A stretch of 64,000 bases of DNA from Symsagittifera roscoffensis (GCF_963678635.1 NC_087069.1:40015076-40079075), one strand, 5' to 3'. Numbered from the stretch's first letter, positions 23,001 to 34,840 are shown. The notes: a model not told the origin generated them from the letters alone. A program made the numbers and translations.

Positions 23001-23608
23001 TTTTAGGAATCTAAGCCGACATATCTCTAAGCAGACAAGTTCTCGTTTCAGACTGAACACAGTGTCGCAGTCAGTTGAGGAGTGGGCGGGGGAGAGGGCG
23101 AAGATGCAGAGTGTGGTTGGGATGTTGGCCCAGGAGGTGAAGCAACTGAAACATGCCCTGGAGGTGAAACAGCTGGACTACCAGACACTCCAGCAGGAGA
23201 TACACAAGCGAAGTTCACAGATAGAGAATGAGTCACAATCTATGGTTAGTAATGTTTTTTAGTTAACCAGCCAGAGACCTACCCTGGAAGTTATCTAATT
23301 GAGACTAACTAAGCTGTTATAAGACTGATAGTTTGATCTTCTGTACACAAGGTCGTTGTGTTAATACGTCTGTGACGTCACATAACATATCTAAAAGAGA
23401 ACAAAAGTGAGGAGACCATAGTGACAAATTAACCAATTCAGATCCAGTTGTTTTATCTCAAGAGTAGAGCTTCAACAGCTATAGCTTTCACAGAAGAGCT
23501 GACCCTGCAAATACGAGATATGAAACCGGTATCTTTTGAACTATCTACTCCTTATTCCCTTATCATTCCCTTACACAGGTGGATAACTCTGGTGTGCTTA
23601 GTCGTTGA
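14015..23608 (+). CDS. Unidentified coiled-coil protein, six exons (275 aa)
   Basis: Exons are 14015-14172, 14543-14661, 20263-20474, 22217-22332, 23052-23244 and probably 23579-23608. The phases chain (158, 119, 212, 116, 193 and 30 nt; 828 in total with the stop). The N-terminus (1-55) is Tyr/Pro/Asn-rich with LSYPKYDTLPQIF. A Gly-rich linker follows, then a long amphipathic, Gln/Glu/Arg-rich helix from about residue 90 (VRLQNEMRVTVRRLEENYS, VEEWAGERAKMQSVVGM, LKHALEVKQL), typical of a parallel coiled coil. There is no signal peptide or membrane segment. Soft points: the donor of exon 1 (CAA|GTATGA) and the acceptor of exon 3 (GAAAG) were picked for phase, and an AG lies 16 bp upstream of the latter. 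The tiny last exon has an excellent pyrimidine tract (CCCTTACACAG) but encodes only nine residues, so the gene could continue instead. Exon 2 exists twice. Family unknown. Confidence 0.72.
14286..16443 (+). repeat. 2.16 kb tandem duplication, copy 1 (contains exon 2)
   Basis: This unit is repeated directly as 16444-18600, with an offset of about 2158 bp. From the exon (14521) onward the copies are almost identical, with only scattered differences over about 1.9 kb. The first 230 bp differ by roughly 8%. Both copies lie inside the plus-strand coiled-coil gene. Confidence 0.95.
14757..15060 (+). mobile_element. tRNA-related SINE-like repeat (family 2), copy 1
   Basis: It begins with a hairpin ACACAAGC-AA-GCTTGTGT. 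About 190 bp further on is a tRNA-like part with a box A-like TAGTGTAAAGGTAGAG and a strong box B-like AGTTCGAACCTGG. Homologous copies lie at 16915 (part of the tandem duplication) and 33693. The order, with the tRNA-like part at the 3' side, is unusual for a simple SINE. Confidence 0.55.
16701..16819 (+). other. Duplicated exon 2' of the coiled-coil gene (alternative or silent)
   Basis: A 119 nt exon identical to 14543-14661, with the same acceptor (ACATTCAG) and donor (GTGAGT). Because 119 is not a multiple of three, an mRNA containing both copies would shift frame before the coiled coil. Either one copy is used per transcript, or one copy is silent, or the duplication is an assembly artefact. 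The exon encodes a Gly-rich segment followed by RVRALEMRL, which leads into the coiled coil. Confidence 0.7.
16915..17218 (+). mobile_element. SINE-like repeat (family 2), copy 2
   Basis: Carried along in copy 2 of the 2.16 kb tandem duplication. It differs from the copy at 14757 by about one base in the tRNA-like part (GAGACGG to GAAACGG). Confidence 0.55.
18601..20262. other. Intron 2, rest; contains a dispersed-repeat copy
   Basis: Intronic DNA between the duplicated exon and exon 3. From about 19780 to 20170 it resembles the right half of the element at 2985-4008: TTTGAGTTCAATTCAATTTC, then TTTTACCTATTGATCCAG, then ACTCTTTTCCTACTGTCTG. Nothing else is recognisable. Confidence 0.55.
20510..20750 (+). 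mobile_element. tRNA-derived SINE (family 1), copy 1
   Basis: The tRNA-like head has a box A region (GATGAAGTGGTTACGTCTCC) and a box B (CTGTTCGAGGCCC). The non-tRNA body runs from CATGATCCGTGCT to TTGTGAATAAA. It matches 28318-28560 along its full length at roughly 80%. It sits in intron 3 of the coiled-coil gene, 36 bp after exon 3, in sense orientation. Confidence 0.8.
21912..22113. mobile_element. 202 bp MITE with 26 bp inverted ends and 8 bp target duplication
   Basis: The left end GGCTCTTTTTCCTTTTCCC is mirrored at the right end (GGGAAAAGGAAAAAGAGCC), with arms of about 26 bp interrupted by one indel. AATTTAAT flanks both sides exactly (21904-21911 and 22114-22121), an 8 bp target duplication as made by hAT-type transposases. 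The element cannot code for protein and must have been moved in trans. It lies in intron 3 of the coiled-coil gene. A relative is at 11672-11892 and a partial end is near 30150. Confidence 0.9.
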
Positions 23609-26600
23609 ATTAGTTCAATAGGTGAAGTTTTTTTGGATATCATAGTGGGGAAATAGTTAATCAGACCCGTAAATACTGGTATCATTAAAAGCTTTTAATT
23701 TTAAAAAGTATTGGCACTAGTTTTTGAAGTGAAGCTGAAGAAAAACAGAACAACGGCGAAGAAATTGATGAGCAAGAAAAGAAGAAGTAACAGAAAAAGA
23801 TGATCTCTTTCACTTCAATTGTCTAGCTTCACCACGGGAAGAGTTTCTCGACTCATGTTTTTACTTTTTAAATCAAGCAAGTTTCACTTTTGCCACTGAT
23901 TAACTTCGGTCGAGAAGCAAATCTAAGTCACTTACAAAATCAAATCAAATCCATTTCGACCGAGAAAGTCGAAACTTTGGTCGCCACTATCCGCCAGTTC
24001 CCAGTTGAACAATAGTGGTCGGTCGTGAACCCCCAGTTAAATCTTTTATTCAGAATGCTTGTCATACAATAGTGAGAAAAACTAGAAGAAATATACTAAG
24101 CTCTCTCTTCTTTGAGTTTTCCATAATTTAAACAAACTAAGTTTTTTTATGTATGTTGTGGGAGAAAAAATCAGTCAGCACATGTGGCTAATTGCAAAAC
24201 TACTTTCGGGAACAAACATTTTTTTTGTATTGTGTCAATAAGCTTCTTAGGAATCAATTGTTTAAGTAATCAGCCCAAAAAATGAGTTGATATAATTTTT
24301 CACCATCTTTTTGTTTTCTCGCAATGTTTATTCTGACAGTGCTTAAAAAATAACGTACTAAGTTTCATTTTCGTTTTAAAAATTTGCTTAGTTTTTTAGT
24401 ATTATACTATTAATAAATACTATGAAGTTTGTGCGTGTGTATGGAGCGTTTGGTATTCCTTCTAATCGGCTGAACCAAAATAAATGTTTTGATGCATGAA
24501 GACAAATACCTCTCCTGGGCTAAACATGTCTTCATTTTTGTGGACTTTTCCACTTGCCTCACATTTAAATTAAGTTTTTGAACACTAATTTTGCTGCGTG
24601 ATATCCTAATGAAAGTTTAGATGAAGAAACAAAGCTAACTCCGCTTCATCATAGCTTCTTGAAAACTCACAAATTACTATTACGAAACCAGGCTATGTTT
24701 TTTATAGTGAAAATTCAAGCAATTTGCAATAATGAAAACTTCAACTAATGCGCTAACAAAAGTTTTGAAATTAAAAATCAGCCAAGTATTTAGTAGAATA
24801 GTTAGTTAAGGAGAAAAAGTAGAAAAAAATGACAAAATACTGGAATTTAATTACTTAAACGTTTCCATTGCACTCTTAGATGGCATCTGTACTGACTAGT
24901 TTTTCTAAAGAGTCATGAATGTAAAATTCTTTTATAGGTCTTGGTGTTCTTTTGTTTGTTTTTTTTTCGCGAAAAGTCTTGTTTTGTTCACGCTTACCTT
25001 TCATTTTTTGGTGGTTTGACTTTCAATTTCTTTCAAGTTCATTTGTTTTCCTTTGTTAAAAGGAAGACTATCGATAAGCAAAAATTAAAAGGTCACAAAA
25101 AAACGTATTTTGTTGATTCAGTTTTCTCAAATTGGGTTGAGTATATCAAAACAGTGTTAATCATAAATTTTTCTTGAAATTCGAAGAGCTTTGAGGCCAT
25201 AATTTTTTTCTTGTAATTCGAAGTTTCTCAAAAACGAGTCAGTTTTTTTGCGTTCATGACTCTTTTCCAATTGTCTGTTTTGTCTGGCTTTTTTTTCCAC
25301 TTCCATTTAGGACCTCCTAAAATCAACGTTAGTGAAACATGATTCAGCAAAAAAAATAGGAAGTTGGCTGAACTACACATCGATAGCTTTGTTAGTTGAA
25401 CATGCATTTTCATTGGAGAGTGCTCCACGTTTGAGCTATCGAATCCTTTTCATACACATGTTCAGCGTAGTGTCATATTACTTTTTTAACCGCAAAGTTG
25501 GTGCTAGTGTTGGCTACTTTTTTCGATAAGTGGCAACTTTTCAGTGTGTGCATAGAAATTTATTTACCAATTAGTTAAAACAGTTGATGATTTTTCTTTC
25601 ATCAAATGTACATCAAAAAACGATTTGCTTCAGACAACAATGAAATAATCAAATTTTTTTTTCAAAAAAATTGTACTTCAAAGCATTTTGTAAGATTTTG
25701 AGATTCAAAATATATGCTTAAACTGATTTGTTACATTCCATTTTTTCATATGCGAAGATAGTTTTTTCTTGCAAAACTGCATGAGCGACAAAATGGGGAT
25801 TAAGAGACAAACTTGTGATTTTAGGCACATTAAAGCTTCTTTTTGAGTTTTTCTCGCTTGTGCTTGCAAACTTGCAGCTCCTTTGCAGCGTCGAAATCCA
25901 TTTTTGCATCTAATTTGCTTAGCTACGTAACTTGAGCTTAAAAATTGCAAAAACAAATTCAGAAAAAGAAAGTTTAAAATTTTTTAAAAAACTTTTATCA
26001 AAACAAATGTAAAATCAATTGATATAAAATCAATGCATTGTTTGAAAGGAGAGAGAACATTACAACAAAAAATGTTTTTTTTTCTTAATTGTTTTTAGGT
26101 AAACTAGTTGCAACTCCCTTTCAGTGTTTTTTTTAGTTTAAGGGTGAGACAGACTTTCAGGCGCCTAACGTTCCATTGTACTTTAAAATCCTGTCCATAA
26201 GAACTTGGCCATTTTCGAAGCTCAACTACACTTTGACAAATATCCAATCCAAAAAGTAATGCTCATGATTTTGGTTGCTAGTTTTGGAAAATCATTTTAA
26301 GTTGAATGCTAGAACTGTTTTTTTTTCTACAAAAAAAAACAGTTCAAAGCAATGAAAGGTGTTTTGTCAATGCTGTTTGTTCTTTTTCCGCATTTTGTGA
26401 AGTTTTTTTTTCCAAACATTCAACAAAAGCTTGATTTTTTTGCTTGAAACTTTATAGACGTTATCGTGACATTTTTGAGTGGCGGCATTAAGAAAAGAAT
26501 TAATCTATTTTGAAGTCGAAAATCGATCGAAAAAATATTGCATTTTTCTATGTCTACAATAATATTTGAGGAAGTCTCAAGTTTTGGGCTTTTCAAAAAT

Positions 26601-28317
26601 CGAACCGCAATGAAGCTTAATGCATATGTCGTACAGACAACAGCTTCCAGTGCAACAACAAAATGTTTGGTAATTATTCTTGTTTATTAGCCAAGCTGAA
26701 TTCTGAACTCAAGTATTTAAATGTATATATAAATATTTTTTTCAGTAAGTTAGCAGAAAATTGTACGTTTTACACCTCTAAATCACGTCTTCAATTCAAG
26801 TATTTAATTTCACGACTCTGTTTATAAAATTAGGTGATATGAAATCTTTTGTTAAATTTAAAGTCACGATGAAACTTTGTAGTCACAAGCTACCAATTTG
26901 CGTTATCATTTTGGCCACAGGAACAAATGGTAAAAATCAAGTAATATTTCACAAGGCTTTTTTCATTTAGAGAAAGTACATATATAAAAAATGTGCAAAC
27001 AATAATTCAGCTCTAACAAACAATTTGTTGGGACCAACAGGCCAAGTTTTTTGCTACTACAGTGGTTAAACAACAATCATTTATTGTTCTGATCATTGAA
27101 ATGGGGAGCAATTTTGGTCTCCAGTGTGTTTTTTTTCATGCCAAATCAGGTACCTCATTTAATTAAATCAATGACCGAGTATTATCTTATTTTAAAACCT
27201 TTCCGGTCGCAATTCCAAAAACAAATCTCGGTGTCGAGAAAAAACGTTTTTCAATACACTTGATTCACTATGGCTATCGAAAGTGCCTTAGTTCTAGTCT
27301 GTTTTTAGATCCTTTCATCCTACCACGGGCAAATAATAAGAAAACTGGTTTGTAGTTTTTTGAAATATGTTCAGAACATTCTGTGCTACTTGCACAGCAA
27401 ACGGTTGTCCTTGTTTTTTTTTTTCGTTTTATCTGTGTAAAATTTTTGTAACCTTAGCTTCACCTTACATTTGTGTCAACTATTTTCACCTTCAATGGTT
27501 ACTGGAATTTTTCGCAGTTTTGAAACAAGAATTCAGTGGCAAGGGATAAATATTTCAAGTAACATTAGCTCATTTTTATTATATTTGTAGTAAAAAATGG
27601 AGTTGTGCTGGTAAAACTGTCCAGTGAAAACTTGAATATTTTGACTGCAGATCTAAGTATCTCACAATGAAAAAAAAAACAATTACCAAAATGTACCACA
27701 TCTTGCGAGTTCGCGTTTTCAGCAAATCGTTTTTTTTTTTCAGTGTTTTTTGGTGGGCTCATTAACACAATAGCACATCAAGTTCCAGATACCAAATTTG
27801 ATCGTTTGGGACAGACATAGCATTCATATTCATGCCTGGGACGACAAAGGTCCCAAGTAGTTAGTTTCGACAACAGAAGCACTTTCTCCTTTAAAAACTT
27901 TCGCGGAAAAACTGACCTCCCGGACAACTGTTTGTCTGGAAAATGCTGAACTTTTTTCAAAAGACATTTTTTTTGTCTAAGCAATTTTCTTATAAACAAT
28001 TTGAAAAAAAATTGCAGTACTTTTTGCTTTCGCATTCATAGCCATCTCTTTTGTAGAAATTGTGCAAATACATTTTTAACCATCTAATTGTCTGCTATCA
28101 GTATCACCCATCCCCCCTGCTTTCATTAAAACGCAACCTCTCTCGACCCGCAAAAACCCAATTAAAAACATTTAAAAGTTAAAAGCTGCCTTCGTGGTGA
28201 CAAACTTGTCAAGCTCATAGCTTTCATCAATCATGAACGCGAATTTTGGAGATTGGTACAAATTTAATAACTTTGGTATAAATTTGGGGAGATATAAATC
28301 TGGGGAGGTATAAATAT
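23609..28317. other. Intergenic or further intronic DNA with repeat fragments
   Basis: No exon with convincing splice sites was found. If the short last exon of the coiled-coil gene is wrong, this would be intron. Segments near 25000-25300 belong to the dispersed inverted-repeat family (ATTGTCTGTTTTGTCTGG end). An inverted pair of about 12 bp (GTTTTTTTTTCTAC...AAAAAAAAACAG) lies near 26320. A block at 27770-27990 is described separately. Confidence 0.5.
27770..27990 (+). repeat. Diverged relative of a segment in the 3 kb tandem duplication
   Basis: CATCAAGTTCCAGATA, then TTTGATCGTT, then TTCATGCCTGGGA and the end GACAACTGTTTGTCTGGAAAA match, in the same order, the segment at about 43685-43950 and its copy at about 46670-46940. 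The similarity is patchy. This marks a dispersed repeat family of unknown type. Confidence 0.5.
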
Positions 28318-28560
28318 CGGGAGCGGTGGTTAAGTGGTTACGTCTCCGTCTCTCAATCGAAAGGGCGGATGTTCGAGGCCCACCATGATCCGTGCTCGTT
28401 GCTTGGGGATAAAGCAACAGTACCCAGCCCAGAAAAATAACCAAAAACAAAAAACACTGCATGTAAATCTTAAGCAGGGGCACAACAGCTGTTCTCCGTG
28501 ATGAGCTGAACAGCTCGTATGTCGGTCCTTTCCCTTGTGGATAAACTGTCTTAATCTGCA
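28318..28560 (+). mobile_element. tRNA-derived SINE (family 1), copy 2
   Basis: Better preserved than the copy at 20510: box A region GGTGGTTAAGTGGTTACGTC and box B GATGTTCGAGGCCC, then the shared body ending CCCTTGTGGATAAACTGTC. It lies 230 bp beyond the stop of the first lectin-type gene, on the opposite strand. Confidence 0.85.
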
Positions 28561-28789
28561 ATTTAATGAGACCAGCAGTTGCCTTCTGAAAAAAAGTTTT
28601 TATCTTTATTTGAAAAAAAAGACAGAAGCACGCGCAAGTTTTTTTTACATAATACATCCAATATATACACAAATTCTTTGATTTGATAAAAACTTTTTTG
28701 CATTCTCCTCCTTTTGTAAAGTTTTCCTTGTTTTCCTCACGCAGGACTTGTAAATTGTAAGCAATAGTAAATTGCAAATCGTAGTAAAA

Positions 28790-31700
28790 TCAAGCGGATA
28801 GATCACATATGAACTTCCGTGGAACCGTTCCATATCCATCTCTGAGTTTGTTCACGTCGGATACTCTGATTAACCCTTCCTCGTTTATATCTGTTCGTGG
28901 ATAACTTGTATCCCACTGAGTTAATGCACTTGTTACGTCGACTCCACGAAGGGTTTCCCACTTCCGTTGTCCGATTATACCTTGTTTAAAATTTCTCAAC
29001 CCAATAGTCAAAACAAGTGTGTTCATCTCAAATTTTGCTGCGGCTCTTTTGCTTTAAGTACAAGTAAAAAAGGTAGGTGATTTTTTAATGCTTAAAACCA
29101 ATTGAGTTTTAAATATAGAAATTAAAACCTGCAGCCGAGTTTGTTTGATTTTTAATTGGATGCCGCATCAATTTTGCATTAGATTTCACAAGAAAAGGGC
29201 TGTAATTTTTTGTAAATGTCGGCAAAAAGATTCTAAAGGAAAAAATCCTCCGTTGAATTTTAAAAACTTTATTGATGTTTGCAGATATCATTGTTTATTT
29301 TAAACATTCGGTGATCTAAATCATAAAAAAAGTTGTGCATCCCTCAGATATCAAAATTATTTTCGTTGCCAAAACATCTACCTAATATTCTTTTTATAGT
29401 TTTAAAATATATCTACATTATATAAGCACTAAAATCGAGAAATTGAAACAGACTTTTTATTCCAAGATAGAGGAAATTTGTAGCCATAAATTCAAATAAC
29501 TCGTCGACTTGCTCTTGGGTTCCATTATAATTCCCGAACATAACTCCTCCCATGTTCTCGCAGTGTTTTGCTCCGTCTCTCCATGTCATTTCAGAGTGAA
29601 TGCGTTTATGATGGAGGTATACTCGAATGTTTGTTGCTTCTTTACAGTTCGATGGGTCAACAATGGTTCCATTGGCCATTTGACACTCTCGGAATTCCCC
29701 TTTGATGAGATCGGTTGAATTATTCGCAATAGTTGCGTTAAAGAGATGCACCCAAGTGTACACTTAAAAAAATAGGCTCAAAACAATAGTTAATTTTCAT
29801 AAAAACAAAAAGATAAGATTGTAGTTTATCTTATCTGTTTATGACATCAAAATATCCCAGAAAAATTTCACTTTTTTATAAATAAAAAGATGAAGTTTGA
29901 AAAACTTTTGCACCATGCTTAACTTAACCAGAGTTTTCGAGGATGAGGAAAATTTTACTGCAAAATTGCGAAAAAAACAGACAGCAGTTTAAAAGGCTTA
30001 GAACATTTACAGATATGTCTTTCAAAATTCATAACAGTATGACTTTAACTTCCAATTGACTTTCAATAGCTTAAAAGAAAACTTCGAAAGTATCTCCTGA
30101 ACATTGTATGCAGTCAGGCAAAAACTTTTTTATATTTTCTAGAAGCGAGGAGGGGGAAGGAAAAAGAGCCTAGTTTTAATGTATGGGGTATATAGAAGCA
30201 GTCTCTGTATGAGGCCTAAAAGTTTAATATAAAAGTGTAAAAATGCTATTAACTCTGAAAATTTGTTGCAGGCAATTCCCATGTACTTTTGAACTTTCAA
30301 TCGATTATCTAGATGCAACCTCAAATATTTCACATAAATGGCTTCTGCTATATAGAACACCCATCAAGTTCAGTTTTTGTTTGTTAATTTGTTATTTTAA
30401 CTAGTTTTCCTGTAAAGCAAATGCGGAAAGCTAACCGATTTCGCAACCTCGTCCATATGGATCGTCTGAGAAGTCATAACCTTCCCGGCAGGTGCAATTG
30501 TATCCACCGATAGTATTTTCACACTGCAGTACTTTATTTTTATCCCCACAGACTCCAGTTGCACATTCATCAATGTCTGAACGAAACCAAGTTCAAGTTT
30601 TTTTTCCAGGAAGAACGAATGTTTTCATAATAACAATGAGACAAAATTGTCATGCAATTAAATGAAACAATTTTTGTTCACGTTTGTAAAACATAAAAGC
30701 TGACCTTGACATGACGAGTTGTAAACAACAGCATTATAGATGAACCCTGTGTTGCATGTACATGTGTATGACAGTTCGGAATTTGTGCACGTCAAAACAT
30801 CAGCTCCGCAAATGTCCACAGAGCATTCGTCGATGTCTAAAATTAAACTTAAAATTCAAGTTTTTTTAACTTTTTTTTTCCGTGGGAACATTTTTGTCGG
30901 GGTCGAAATAAAATCAACCCGCTTCCAAACTAATTGAAACAGTTGTGACAACTTTTGTGAAAAGTTTTGGCATCATAATTTTTTCCGACAAAACAGCATT
31001 TGATTGATTAGTCAAAATCAGAAATGTACCGTCGTTTAACAAGATTCTGTCACTTTTATTTTAAATCCTAGTTTTTTGTTTGTCGAATCCTGGTATTCAA
31101 AACCGCTTCGACGGTTTCAAGAATTTCATGTAATTTTTTTTTGGTAATGATTTCTTAGTACGCTTAACCTTGACATTTTGTGTTGTCGGAAATTTGCAGT
31201 TGACGAGCCCCTTGAAGGCATTCCTTGCACTGAAATCCACCAAACACGTCGAAACAATTGGCCAATCTTTCTTGTCGACAGAACTCAAACCCATGCGCCA
31301 AACAGTTCCAGTGATTGACTTTCATACATAAATAAAAGCAAATAAATTCTCTCAAATTTTTTGTCTGATTTAATTTTTCACGTGAAGTTCTCTCTCTGAT
31401 TCGATTGATAAAATCAGAGTTGCAGAATAATGCTTCCCAGATTTAAATATATTTTTTTTCATTTTTGTATTATTTTGAACTTTCATGATTGTCCAAAATA
31501 TTCGTAAGTCTTTCGCAAAAAATTCAATTTCTAAATTGATCGGATCAACATCTATAACATCAAAGCAAGTAAATCAACCCCCCCCCCCCCCTGACTACGG
31601 AAGATACTATGACTCACGTTTCACTATTCCATTATTCAGAAGAATTGTCATCAGATCCTCGCATTGGATTTTATTAAGTCGAGTAAACACTTGGCATATG

Positions 31701-32017
31701 TCAGAAACCGGTTCAATTTTGACGAGTGATTTAAACAATGCGAAGTCAATTTTAGTATCTAATCCAAGTCCGCAGAAGCGACTAGACTCACAATAAATTC
31801 CGACTGGCCAAAGAAATTGCTGCATTTTTTGCACACATTCCAATTGGCTTATTCCAGAGGTTGGTGAAACAACAGCGTGAACAATTGAGTTCAAAGGCAG
31901 TTGGAACTCACAAGCAATCAAATCACCTGAGCAAGTTTGCCCAAACGTTTTTTGGACCATAAAAAATACAGCTGCCAGATGATTCGTGAGCCAAATTGCT
32001 GCTTGCATTTTATGCAA
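28790..32017 (-). CDS. Secreted EGF and C-type lectin protein, paralog A (six exons, 440 aa)
   Basis: Exons in reading order: 31618-32017, 31169-31318, 30705-30836, 30436-30576, 29454-29762 and 28790-28980. All five introns are GT-AG and phase 1, and the total is 1323 nt. Residues 1-27 form a signal peptide (start at either of two Met, 9 bp apart). Residues 28-133 are a cysteine-containing domain reminiscent of PAN/apple. Residues 134-183 are a six-cysteine module. Residues 184-227 and 228-274 are two EGF modules starting DIDEC, the calcium-binding type. Residues 275-440 are a C-type lectin fold, with [18 protein letters not shown], a shortened YLGI core, QWDTSYP near the usual ligand loop and a final FICDL. 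The canonical EPN/QPD calcium-sugar motif is not evident, so sugar binding is uncertain. Several N-x-T/S sites suggest glycosylation. Likely extracellular: recognition, adhesion or matrix. Closest relative in view is paralog B at 36905-41219. Confidence 0.87.
30140..30185. mobile_element. Isolated MITE end in an intron of paralog A
   Basis: GGAGGGGGAAGGAAAAAGAG followed by CC matches the right terminal inverted repeat of the MITE at 21912-22113. The opposite end was not found nearby, so this is a truncated copy. Confidence 0.5.
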
Positions 32018-33692
32018 ATCAAACTGAAAACAGACTTATGAGTTATGTCTCTCCAAGAAGTTATATCAGCTGCCTTAATATTAATAAATAAAAGGACATA
32101 AAATGCTTCGAAATTATCAAATTTTCCTCTTTTTATTCCATCTAAGTTGTTGTCTGTTTGATTTGGTGGCGCTGAAACTCTTACGTTGGAAACTCTTCTT
32201 GCATTGAGAAATGTTGAAAAAAGGGGGACAGCTGAATTTTTAAGCGCAGCGCTGCTTGGCTATTATCAAATATTCATTTCTTTTTGTTCCATCTGAGCTG
32301 AGTGGTGTTTTAAGTGATTGTCTTCAAAAGTCATTTTTACCAACTTTATATATATATTGATAATGCAACACAAACATCCGACTTTAAACTCAAATAATAC
32401 TTCTGATATTGCGAAATATTCACTTTTTTGCTTTTCGTGAGAGAAGGGTGAAATAATTTTTAAAAATATTAAAATTTTTTATAAAAAACTTTTAACAATA
32501 ACGGTTTTTTCTAATTCCTTTTTTCGCGAAACTTTTGATTTAAATGCAGCTCTTCTTAACTGTTTTTCATCCTTAGTGCCTTGATTATATCTACCAAAGT
32601 AGTCAATCAATTAGTCCACCCGCTAAATACGTATAACTAGAATTTTTATTGAAAAAAAATCAATTTTTTGTTTCGGAAATTACTGTTCGAAAAAGCAGAT
32701 TTTATAACCAAAAACTGATTGATTTTTCATGCAAGCCCCCCTCCCCTCAATTCTAGTTTCCAATTTTTCCAAAGAAGTTCTGTAAAAACTAAGCAGTGTT
32801 TACCTTGGCAAAGCTCAGTTTTGGAGTTAACTCAGGAACAATAGGTAGTGTCTAAAATTCGGTGGTGAAAAATTGCGACTTCACATCAAATTGAAATAAT
32901 AGATTTGTTTGAAGAAAGCACGTTTGACAGTTTTCCAATTCCGAAAAAAAAAGATGGAAGTTGTTACCTTTATTTCATTGCCAATTTGACATGACACCCT
33001 GTAAGTATCTAGTGAGGCAGAGATACGGCTGATAAGTCGACTGAAAAACAAATAGTTTAAATTATGAGTTTCATCAGCTTTTGATAAAACAATCAATTTA
33101 ATATTGTGTTTGGATCCATTGACAAAAATTTAGCAAACTAGAAAGTTGTTTACATTTCCATTTTATGGAAACGATCATCACTTTTTCATAATCTATAAAG
33201 TTAAGTATTTTCTATTTCTTTTTTTGATTTGTTTTTTTATAAACTTTGTCTATAGCATGAATTGACTGATGACTTTAGACCACCGGAATGACACAAAAAT
33301 AAGGAAAACTTCTTTCACAACCGTTTTTCGTGAACGCGAGCGTTTTTGAAAATGATTCATTTCGGATGATAAGGGCGTGAAATGTTTCTAATTTCCTAAC
33401 CACCCAGGATGAGAAAATCGATTTATAGAACCGAACCTTCCGACGACTAGCTGTCTATTTCGAAAGCCCAAAATTGCAAACTTTTTGCCCTTCCCTGTGT
33501 AATTTGTTGGAGTACAAGAGTTTTTCAATGATTGCATTTAATTTTTTTTTCCTAAGTTCTGATGAGGTTAAATTTTGGTCCCAATAGTCTGACCATGTAA
33601 ACGTATATTTATGAACGAGAATTATGGAATATACTCTTTGTTGACATAATAAAAAGTTACAAAAATTTTTAATGGTTTGTTTGTCTTTTTTA

Positions 33693-33990
33693 CGCAAGCA
33701 AAGCTTGTGTTATAGTATGAACTCTCTTTTTTTCAAACCTAAATCGCAAATTTTATTGCGACGCAAATACTGTTGCGACAAAATGTGTTCAATTTGAAAG
33801 TGTTCACTTTGGTCCATAACCAGCTATTAAGTAAATCCAAATCTAAGGATGTTAACACAGACTATTATATTACAAATATCATTTTAGCTTCAAGGTATCA
33901 TGGATATGTAGCGATAGGGAAGGAGATCCGCAACAAAATAAAGTGGTTCGAACCTTGGCAGATGCTTTTAATGATCTTTTTTGTGCACTA
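33693..33990 (+). mobile_element. SINE-like repeat (family 2), dispersed copy
   Basis: ACGCAAGCAAAGCTTGTGTT at the start and GTGGTTCGAACCTTGGCAG near the end match the copies at 14757 and 16915, with about 20% divergence. It shows the family is dispersed and does not merely belong to the tandem duplication. Confidence 0.6.
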
Positions 33991-34639
33991 GTTAAAATGC
34001 GTCCACTTTATAAATTGAGGCGTGTTAGTTGGTATTTTTTTTCATATTGACTGGTACTGCCAATGCGTCAGAAGTGGCTTGCGTCACTTAGAAAATTTGT
34101 AGGTTCATAATTGGTGTGCGGCTCTAAGAAATTTTGCACACTCAAAGTTTCACTCATTCAGTTTTTCCCATTAGCGTAGCGTTATTGGTCATATTTTTGA
34201 TTTTGTATGCGAATTGTTGATTTGAGCTTCCAAAAACTAACGGATTGTTTGCGGTTGATTTTTGTGACTTTTTCACTAAAAAATTTGACGACAATTTTTT
34301 AAACTGTCAAGAAGGTATTTATTCCTTCAACTTCATTGCTAGAATTTTGTTCCTTTATGACTTTTTTGCAAAAATTATCCGACTCAAATATCATTCAAAA
34401 TGGAATTGAAACAAAATCGTAAATCCAAAATCTGTGCTGATAAAACAAAAACTATCCTAATCTCTGCGTTTGCAAATTGCAAAAAAAAATTTCAGAAAAA
34501 AACTTTGGAAGAAATAATTGCCATTCTGGGTAATAATATATAGTTTTTTTTTCAAAATTTTAAAAGATACGTTTATGAAGTTCATAGTGACATTAAGATG
34601 CTTGTGGTTCTCGTCAGTATTGGATTTAAGAATGGGGCT

Positions 34640-34840
34640 GGTGGGCGGCCCTTTTTTCTCTTATTTTAAAATGGCCATTTTCGGCTGACTGAGCTACAAC
34701 TTTCAACGCCAAAATAAACGAAGTTCGAGGGGAGGAGAAGAGAAGCGCCGGAAAAACGCAATTTTCTTAGTCAAAATATTCCAAAACGTGTCTAAAAACG
34801 CGTTTTTGGCTTGTTTTTTCTGAAACTTGCCTGCGGCGCT
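34640..34840 (+). repeat. Dispersed repeat shared with about 57700-57870
   Basis: Shares GAGGAGAAG, then GCGCC, AAAAAACGCA, TTTTTGG, TCAAAATATTCCAAAACG, CGCGTTTTTGGC and CGGCGC with the block ending near 57860. Terminal structure was not resolved. Confidence 0.5.

Noticed and set aside
28172-28777. 201-codon minus-strand open frame near paralog A
   Set aside because: It runs antisense through the SINE at 28318-28560 and through low-complexity DNA. It shows no conserved domain and is a shadow of the repeat.
31570-31591. Poly(C) run resembling a protein-coding proline stretch
   Set aside because: A simple homopolymer in intron 1 of paralog A, just past the exon 1 donor. It is likely slippage and is prone to sequencing error.
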